Assembly (NCBI GenBank): GCA_001823105.1
Contig: MHTO01000001.1
Coordinates: 1-14,300 of the forward strand
DNA length: 14,300 nt
Reading direction: 5' to 3'
Source: Candidatus Wildermuthbacteria bacterium GWA2_46_15
GTDB lineage: Bacteria > Patescibacteriota > Minisyncoccia > Minisyncoccales > GWA2-46-15
Under the pieces are notes generated by a model. It had not been told where the DNA came from. It saw only the letters and a program-made list of their open reading frames with translations, and searched no databases. The translations under genes and the position numbers were made by a program. Position 1 is the stretch's first letter. Every line of letters begins with the position of its first letter. Shown here piece after piece: positions 9,665 through 14,300 of the stretch.

Positions 9665-11026
9665 ATGGAGAACAAAGAATATCAACCCGTTATTGGTCTA
9701 GAAATACATATCGAATTAGCCACGGCCAGCAAGATGTTTTGTGGTTGCGACGCTTATCATTTTAATGTCGAGCCAAACACTCATTGTTGTCCGGTCTGCC
9801 TGGGCCTGCCCGGCGCCCTGCCCGTTCCCAATAAAAAAGCTATCGAGTGGACCATCAGGCTGGGATTGGCATTAAACTGCCGGATTTTAGAAGAGTCAAA
9901 GTTTGACCGGAAGAACTATTTCTATCCCGACTTGCCCAAGGGCTATCAGATATCGCAATATGACCAGCCTTTCTGCGTCCAGGGAAAGGTCATCCTAAAA
10001 GAGGGTCGGGAAATTCGTATCCGAAGGGTCCATCTGGAAGAAGATACGGGAAAATTGCTTCACACCGAGATCGGTGGCAAGAAATGCACTTTGGTTGACT
10101 TTAATCGTTCGGGCATACCCCTGCTGGAAGTCGTCACCGAGCCTGATTTTCAAAACAGTCAAGAGGTTGATGAATTCTTAAAGGATCTCCAAAGAACGGT
10201 CAGATATCTGGGCATCTCTGACGCCGACATGGAAAAAGGCAGTCTCCGAATTGAGCCAAATATCTCGATTAAAACGAAAAGCGTAAAAGGTAAAGCGCAA
10301 AACGACGAAGAATTGCCGCTTTATAAGGTTGAAGTAAAAAATATTAATTCTTTTCGGTTTGCGAGAAAAGCGATTGAATATGAAATAGAAAGGCAGATCG
10401 AGATACTCCAAGGCGGAGAAACGCCGATTCAGGAAACGCGCGGCTGGAACGAAACCGAAAACAAGACTGTTTCTCAGAGAGAAAAAGAAGAAGCGCACGA
10501 TTATCGCTATTTCCCCGAGCCCGACATCCCGCCGATGAACTTTACGCCGGAAAAAATCGCCGAGATCAAAAAACAAATCCCCGAATTGCCCGAAAAGAAA
10601 GAAAAAAGGTTCATAAAAGAATTTAAACTCTCGCCTTACCAGGTCGATCTTCTGATTGAAACCAAGGAATTAGCCGATTATTACGAAGAGGCCCTCAAGA
10701 TTAACGGCAAAATCGATGGCAGAAAATACTCAAGTCCAAGCGAGATTGCCAACTGGCTGATTAATAGAAAGGTTGACATTAAAACCGTTTCTCCGGAAAA
10801 ACTGATTAAAGACCTCATTGCCTCTAAGGAGGTAACTTCGGTCAGTGAAGCGGAAATGTCCAGAATCGTCGACGAGACCTTAAGCGAAAATGCCCAAGCC
10901 GCGGCCGACTACAAAAAAGGCAAGACCGCCGTGCTCGGTTTTTTGATCGGCCAAGCCGTCAAAAAAATCGGCCCTCAAGCCGACCGGCAAGAAATAACCA
11001 GGGAGTTGATCGAAAAGCTAAAATAA
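9665..11026 (+). CDS. gatB: Asp/Glu-tRNA amidotransferase subunit B
   Basis: GatB binds the misacylated tRNA, phosphorylates the acyl group and amidates it with ammonia from GatA. The 453 residues contain the N-terminal catalytic cradle with VIGLEIHIEL, the zinc-binding cysteines C26-x-C28 and C42-x2-C45 (CCPVCLGLPGALP), DRKNYFYPDLPKGYQISQYD, HLEEDTGKLLH and DFNRSGIPLLEVVTEPD. A helical domain and the C-terminal YqeY-like tRNA-binding tail (about 385-453) follow. A short charged insertion (about residues 200-215) precedes VEVKNINSFRFA. It ends 4 bases from the end of convergent mreB. Confidence 0.97.
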   Translation: MENKEYQPVIGLEIHIELATASKMFCGCDAYHFNVEPNTHCCPVCLGLPGALPVPNKKAIEWTIRLGLALNCRILEESKFDRKNYFYPDLPKGYQISQYDQPFCVQGKVILKEGREIRIRRVHLEEDTGKLLHTEIGGKKCTLVDFNRSGIPLLEVVTEPDFQNSQEVDEFLKDLQRTVRYLGISDADMEKGSLRIEPNISIKTKSVKGKAQNDEELPLYKVEVKNINSFRFARKAIEYEIERQIEILQGGETPIQETRGWNETENKTVSQREKEEAHDYRYFPEPDIPPMNFTPEKIAEIKKQIPELPEKKEKRFIKEFKLSPYQVDLLIETKELADYYEEALKINGKIDGRKYSSPSEIANWLINRKVDIKTVSPEKLIKDLIASKEVTSVSEAEMSRIVDETLSENAQAAADYKKGKTAVLGFLIGQAVKKIGPQADRQEITRELIEKLK

Positions 11027-11030
11027 TGTT

Positions 11031-12101
11031 CTAGGACAACGGCTCCAATCCTTCGGTTTCCACCAGGACCTCGGCCAGGTCATCCAGATTCTCCAGAACC
11101 ATGCCCGCGCCCCGGGCCACGGCCGTCATGGGATCTTCAACCACTTGAGTCTTGATCTTTGTCTCTCTGGCAATCAACGTATCTAATCCGCGCAGCAAAG
11201 ACCCGCCACCAGATAACCAAATGCCCTCGGCCATGATATCGGCTAAGAGTTCGGGCGGCGTCTCTTCAATCGTTGTTTTGATCGTGTTAATAATCTGCTT
11301 AACTGACTTTTCCAGGGCATGGCGGGTATCTTCTTCGGTAATGATAATTTCTTCGGGCAAACCCGTCACCAGGTTTCGACCCCGCAAAGGCGCGGCTCTT
11401 TTTTCTTTGTCTTTTTGAGGATAGGCCGAACCAATGGCGATTTTTATCTCTTCGGCCGTCTGTTCTCCGATCAAAAGCTTAAATTCTTCCTGGGCAAAGT
11501 GAATGATATCTTCGTTGAGTTTATCGCCGGCGATTCTTAAGCTTCGGGCAATGACTACGCCGCCCAAAGAGATGACGGCCACTTCGGTTGTTCCTCCGCC
11601 GATATCAACAATAAAATTGCCGCCCGCTTCCTGAACTTCGAGACGAGCCCCGATGGCCGCCGCCATCGGTTCTTCAATTAAAAAAACCTGACCCGCCCCC
11701 GCGTTGCGCGCCGCGTCTTTGACGGCTTTCTTCTCTACTTCGGTCACGCCCCAGGGAATGCCAATGATCACCCTCGGCCGGACGCCAAAATGGAATTTGC
11801 CCTTTTGGGCCTTGTCGATGAAATACCTCAACATTTGCTCGGTCACCTCAAAGTCAGAGATGACGCCTTTAACCAAAGGCCGAGTCGCCACAATGTGACT
11901 CGGCGTACGACCGACCATTTTTTTAGCCTCTTCGCCAATCGCCAAAATGCGGCCCGTCTTCTGATTAATGGCCACGACCGAAGGTTCCGTCATAACAATC
12001 CCCTTCCCTCGGACATAAACTAAAGAGTTGGCCGTGCCCAGGTCAATGGCAATGTCTTGAGAAAAACTGCGTAGGATTCTGTCCAGGGTCTTCTTAATCA
12101 T
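11031..12101 (-). CDS. mreB: rod shape-determining protein MreB
   Basis: This actin homologue polymerises under the membrane and guides cell-wall elongation. The 356 residues match the family. An amphipathic N-terminal segment (IKKTLDRILRSF) could bind membrane. Phosphate-1 is DIAIDLGTANSLVYV (D20), then EPSVVAI, ATRPLVKGVISDF, the catalytic-region IEEPMAAAIG (E143/E144), phosphate-2 VDIGGGTTEVAVISLGG, and adenosine motif WLSGGGSLLRGLD. Residues 115-118 are IPWG where most MreB have a small residue before Gly (commonly PSG). It follows proS after 3 bases (TAG-AAT-ATG) and is not beside mreC/mreD in this window. It ends 4 bases from gatB with no terminator in the gap. Confidence 0.97.
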   Translation of the reverse strand: MIKKTLDRILRSFSQDIAIDLGTANSLVYVRGKGIVMTEPSVVAINQKTGRILAIGEEAKKMVGRTPSHIVATRPLVKGVISDFEVTEQMLRYFIDKAQKGKFHFGVRPRVIIGIPWGVTEVEKKAVKDAARNAGAGQVFLIEEPMAAAIGARLEVQEAGGNFIVDIGGGTTEVAVISLGGVVIARSLRIAGDKLNEDIIHFAQEEFKLLIGEQTAEEIKIAIGSAYPQKDKEKRAAPLRGRNLVTGLPEEIIITEEDTRHALEKSVKQIINTIKTTIEETPPELLADIMAEGIWLSGGGSLLRGLDTLIARETKIKTQVVEDPMTAVARGAGMVLENLDDLAEVLVETEGLEPLS

Positions 12102-12104
12102 ATT

Positions 12105-13349
12105 CTAAGACTTAATTCTGGTTAAGGATTTGTCAACGGGAACCAATTCGATCTTCTTTTCATTCCGATTCTTAAACTCAAACGATTTCTGAGCTAAGCT
12201 TTTCTCGCTCACCACCACTCTGAGGGGAATGCCGATCAAGTCCGCGTCAGCGAATTTTTCACCGGGAGTTTTATCCTGCCGATCGTCAAACAAAACTTCT
12301 ACTCCCTGTTTTTTCAACCGGCCATATAATTTTTCTGCAGCGGCCTTTATTTTAGACTCATTGCCGAGCTGTAAGAGATGCGCAGAAAACGGCGCCACTG
12401 CCTTAGGCCAAATAATTCCTTTGTCGTCATGAAAAACCTCGACGATTGTCCCCATCAGCCGTCCTAAACCAATGCCGTAGCAGCCCATCTGAACAAGTCC
12501 TTTTGTGCCATGTTTGTCGACAAAATAAAGATCGAATGACTCGGAAAATTTAGTTTTCAGCTTGAAGATGTTACCGACTTCAATCGCCTTAGTTTCTTTA
12601 AATTGCTTAGCCTGACAGTTCGGACAGTTTTTTACCTCTGGCCTAATTTCTTGATTTATCGCTTGGCGACATTCCTGACAAATATAAATTACATCCTCGC
12701 CCGCTTCTGCCGGCGTTTGGAATTCGTGAGAGAATTTGGAAAAAGTGCCGCCCGAAGCAAAGGTCAAATAAGTCTCGTTGCCAATACCGACTTTCTTGAA
12801 AATTCGCCAGTAAACTTCTTTCATTTTCTCGTAATACTCATCTAAGTCGGCTTCTGATTTATGGAAAGAATAAAGGTCTTTCATTAAAAATTCGCGGTTC
12901 CTAATCAAGCCGGATTTGGCTCTTTTTTCTTTCCGGAATTTTGTCTGAATCTGGAAAAGATACAAAGGCAAATCCTTATAGGTTTGGATATGTTTTTTTA
13001 CCAAAGGAGTGACGACTTCTTCGTGAGTCGGGCCCAAAGCCAATTCCTTACTCTCCCAACCCTCTAATTTAAATAAAACATCCACCGTGTCCCAACGGTC
13101 AGTTATTTGCCAGCTCTCTTTAGGATGCAAAACCGGCATTACCAGTTCTTGGCCGCCCACCTTTTCCATTTCTTCTCTAATAATATTCTCAATTTTACGA
13201 ATTACCCGCCAGCCGAGCGGCAAATAAGTGTAAACACCGGCCGTTAATTTATTAATAAAACCGGCGCGAATTAAAAGTTTGGCGTTAATTGTCGTCTCGT
13301 CTTTGGGCGCTTCTCTTAAAGTTTTGCCGAAAAGATTTGACTGCCTCAT
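12105..13349 (-). CDS. proS: prolyl-tRNA synthetase lacking the INS editing domain
   Basis: A class IIa synthetase that charges tRNA-Pro. The 414 residues start at MRQSNLFGKTLREAPKD, the canonical N-terminus, one base after the rseP stop; the frame is open 15 codons further upstream but that overlaps rseP. Motif 1 lies in GGQELVMPVL, motif 2 in FRKEKRAKSGLIRNREFLMKD and motif 3 in MGCYGIGLGR (about 288-297). Standard bacterial ProRS has about 570 residues with a roughly 180-residue INS editing domain between motifs 2 and 3. Here that space (about 202-254) holds only a small zinc ribbon, C224-x2-C227 and C242-x2-C245. Cis-editing of Ala-tRNA(Pro) should be absent. RAK replaces the usual RPR in motif 2. 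Confidence 0.95.
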   Translation of the reverse strand: MRQSNLFGKTLREAPKDETTINAKLLIRAGFINKLTAGVYTYLPLGWRVIRKIENIIREEMEKVGGQELVMPVLHPKESWQITDRWDTVDVLFKLEGWESKELALGPTHEEVVTPLVKKHIQTYKDLPLYLFQIQTKFRKEKRAKSGLIRNREFLMKDLYSFHKSEADLDEYYEKMKEVYWRIFKKVGIGNETYLTFASGGTFSKFSHEFQTPAEAGEDVIYICQECRQAINQEIRPEVKNCPNCQAKQFKETKAIEVGNIFKLKTKFSESFDLYFVDKHGTKGLVQMGCYGIGLGRLMGTIVEVFHDDKGIIWPKAVAPFSAHLLQLGNESKIKAAAEKLYGRLKKQGVEVLFDDRQDKTPGEKFADADLIGIPLRVVVSEKSLAQKSFEFKNRNEKKIELVPVDKSLTRIKS

Positions 13350-13350
13350 A

Positions 13351-14300
13351 TTAAAGTAATCCTCTGAAGTTCCTAATGTCCTTGATGGTGACAAAAACCA
13401 TCAAAATTATTAATAAAGCGAAAAAGACGGTAGTGATCCTCTCCTCAACCTGACGGGAAACCGGCTTCTTCCTCAAAGCTTCAATGCCCAAAAACATCAG
13501 TTTGCCGCCGTCAAAAGCGGGAATGGGCAGAAGATTCAGAATGGCCACATTAATGGAGAGAAAGCCGATCATTTGCAGAAAATAACTCAAGCCCATTTCC
13601 ATGCCCTGACTCAAAATACCGACGATGCCCACCGGACCCATCAGTTCCAATCCCGAAGGAGTCCCTTGAAAAATCCGGGCTAAGCTTTGGCCATAGGCGG
13701 AAATAATTATCGCCGTCGCCTCAAAAGTGGCTTTGATCCCCTCAAAACCGGCCAGATACCAGGGATAGCTCTTGAGACCGGTTCTGACCAGGGAAACTCC
13801 CAAAGGAGCCTGACCGGCGGGCGGCGAGAGGCGCGGCTGAGCACTCAATTCGAAAACCAAACCGCCCCTTCTTACAGTCAAAATCACTTCTTTCCCTCGG
13901 TTTTCACCGATGAAATCCTGGACCTCTTTGACCTTATCAACGTTTTGAGCTTTGAGGGTTGAACTTTGAACTTGCATTATGGTGTCGCCCACCTTCAGGC
14001 CGGCGGCCTGGGCCGGACTACTGGGAGAAATAGCGCTGATCTGGACTTTTAAGTCGGCGAAGCCGGTTTCGGCGTCATCAACAATAGTTGGGGAGCCGAC
14101 CATAAAAACAATGGAAAATAAAACCGCGCCGACTAGCCAAAAAACAAAGGCGCCGTTAAAAATGATTAAAGCCCTCTGCCAAAGAGGTTTATTGGTAAAA
14201 GACGAAGAGCTGTCGTCGGCCTCTTCCGGTATTCGGACAAAAGCGCCAAAGGGCAGGAGGTTGATCGAATAAAGAGTCCCTCGGAACATCTTTCCGAAGA
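13351..14300 (-). CDS. rseP: site-2 metalloprotease of RseP/RasP type, 5' part outside the window
   Basis: An intramembrane zinc protease (M50B) that cleaves transmembrane substrates such as anti-sigma factors or signal-peptide remnants. The frame stays open to the right edge, with FGK before the first visible ATG, so the N-terminal HExxH site lies outside. Visible in order: the membrane-re-entrant region LYSINLLPFGAFVRIPEE, a transmembrane segment (ALIIFNGAFVFWLVGAVLF), a PDZ domain (about residues 80-155 counted from the ATG at 14289, with SPSSPAQAAGLKVGDTI), the segment with MGPVGIVGIL, the third-ligand motif NLLPIPAFDGGKLMF (Phe where many have Leu), and a last span near the C-terminus. 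It leads directly into proS with a one-base gap. Which physiological substrate it cuts cannot be told here. Confidence 0.94.
   Translation of the reverse strand, partial: FGKMFRGTLYSINLLPFGAFVRIPEEADDSSSSFTNKPLWQRALIIFNGAFVFWLVGAVLFSIVFMVGSPTIVDDAETGFADLKVQISAISPSSPAQAAGLKVGDTIMQVQSSTLKAQNVDKVKEVQDFIGENRGKEVILTVRRGGLVFELSAQPRLSPPAGQAPLGVSLVRTGLKSYPWYLAGFEGIKATFEATAIIISAYGQSLARIFQGTPSGLELMGPVGIVGILSQGMEMGLSYFLQMIGFLSINVAILNLLPIPAFDGGKLMFLGIEALRKKPVSRQVEERITTVFFALLIILMVFVTIKDIRNFRGLL

Noticed and set aside
13350..13394. Longer proS start 15 codons upstream
   Set aside because: The added residues match nothing in ProRS and overlap rseP by 44 bases. The ATG at 13349 gives the canonical N-terminus and a one-base gap.

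Overview
The window reads as a compact housekeeping segment from a small-genome bacterium, most likely a Patescibacteria/CPR member of Parcubacteria type. The reasons are several trimmed or variant housekeeping proteins (PheRS beta without its EMAP-type tRNA-binding domain, ProRS without its INS editing domain, a shortened GatA, a dTMP kinase with a variant P-loop), almost no Shine-Dalgarno sequences, intergenic gaps of 1-17 bases, and a membrane protein of a type I recall as common in CPR genomes. UGA is used as a stop (rplK), so nothing points to the UGA=Gly code of Gracilibacteria/SR1. The lineage is inferred from content and was not tested with a tree.

Layout, right to left on the minus strand: a site-2 protease of RseP type (5' part outside the window), proS and mreB form one tight run that converges with gatCAB. 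On the plus strand gatC-gatA-gatB encode the tRNA-dependent amidotransferase. In the middle, a 59-base divergent promoter region separates gatC from a minus-strand unit made of a small membrane protein with a HEPN-like Rx4H motif, initiator tRNA-fMet, tRNA-Met(CAU) and tRNA-Asp, ending in a weak intrinsic terminator. Further left, a promoter at about 6859-6887 starts a long minus-strand operon: pheS-pheT-gyrB-(hairpin)-secE-nusG-rplK-tmk. The tmk gene runs off the left edge. The usual rplA is not next to rplK.

Functionally the window combines translation (PheRS, ProRS, GatCAB, L11, three tRNAs), transcription elongation (NusG), protein export (SecE), chromosome topology (GyrB), cell shape (MreB), membrane proteolysis (RseP) and dTTP supply (Tmk). 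There is no prophage, CRISPR array or insertion sequence.

The points most worth a second look are the altered elbow of the initiator tRNA, the Lys-to-Gln change in the Tmk P-loop, the HEPN-like membrane protein 8 bases upstream of tRNA-fMet, a decayed duplication of the gatC/gatA junction, an AT-rich repeat carried in frame inside gyrB, and a 13-bp hairpin just before secE. I see no clear undescribed multi-gene system.
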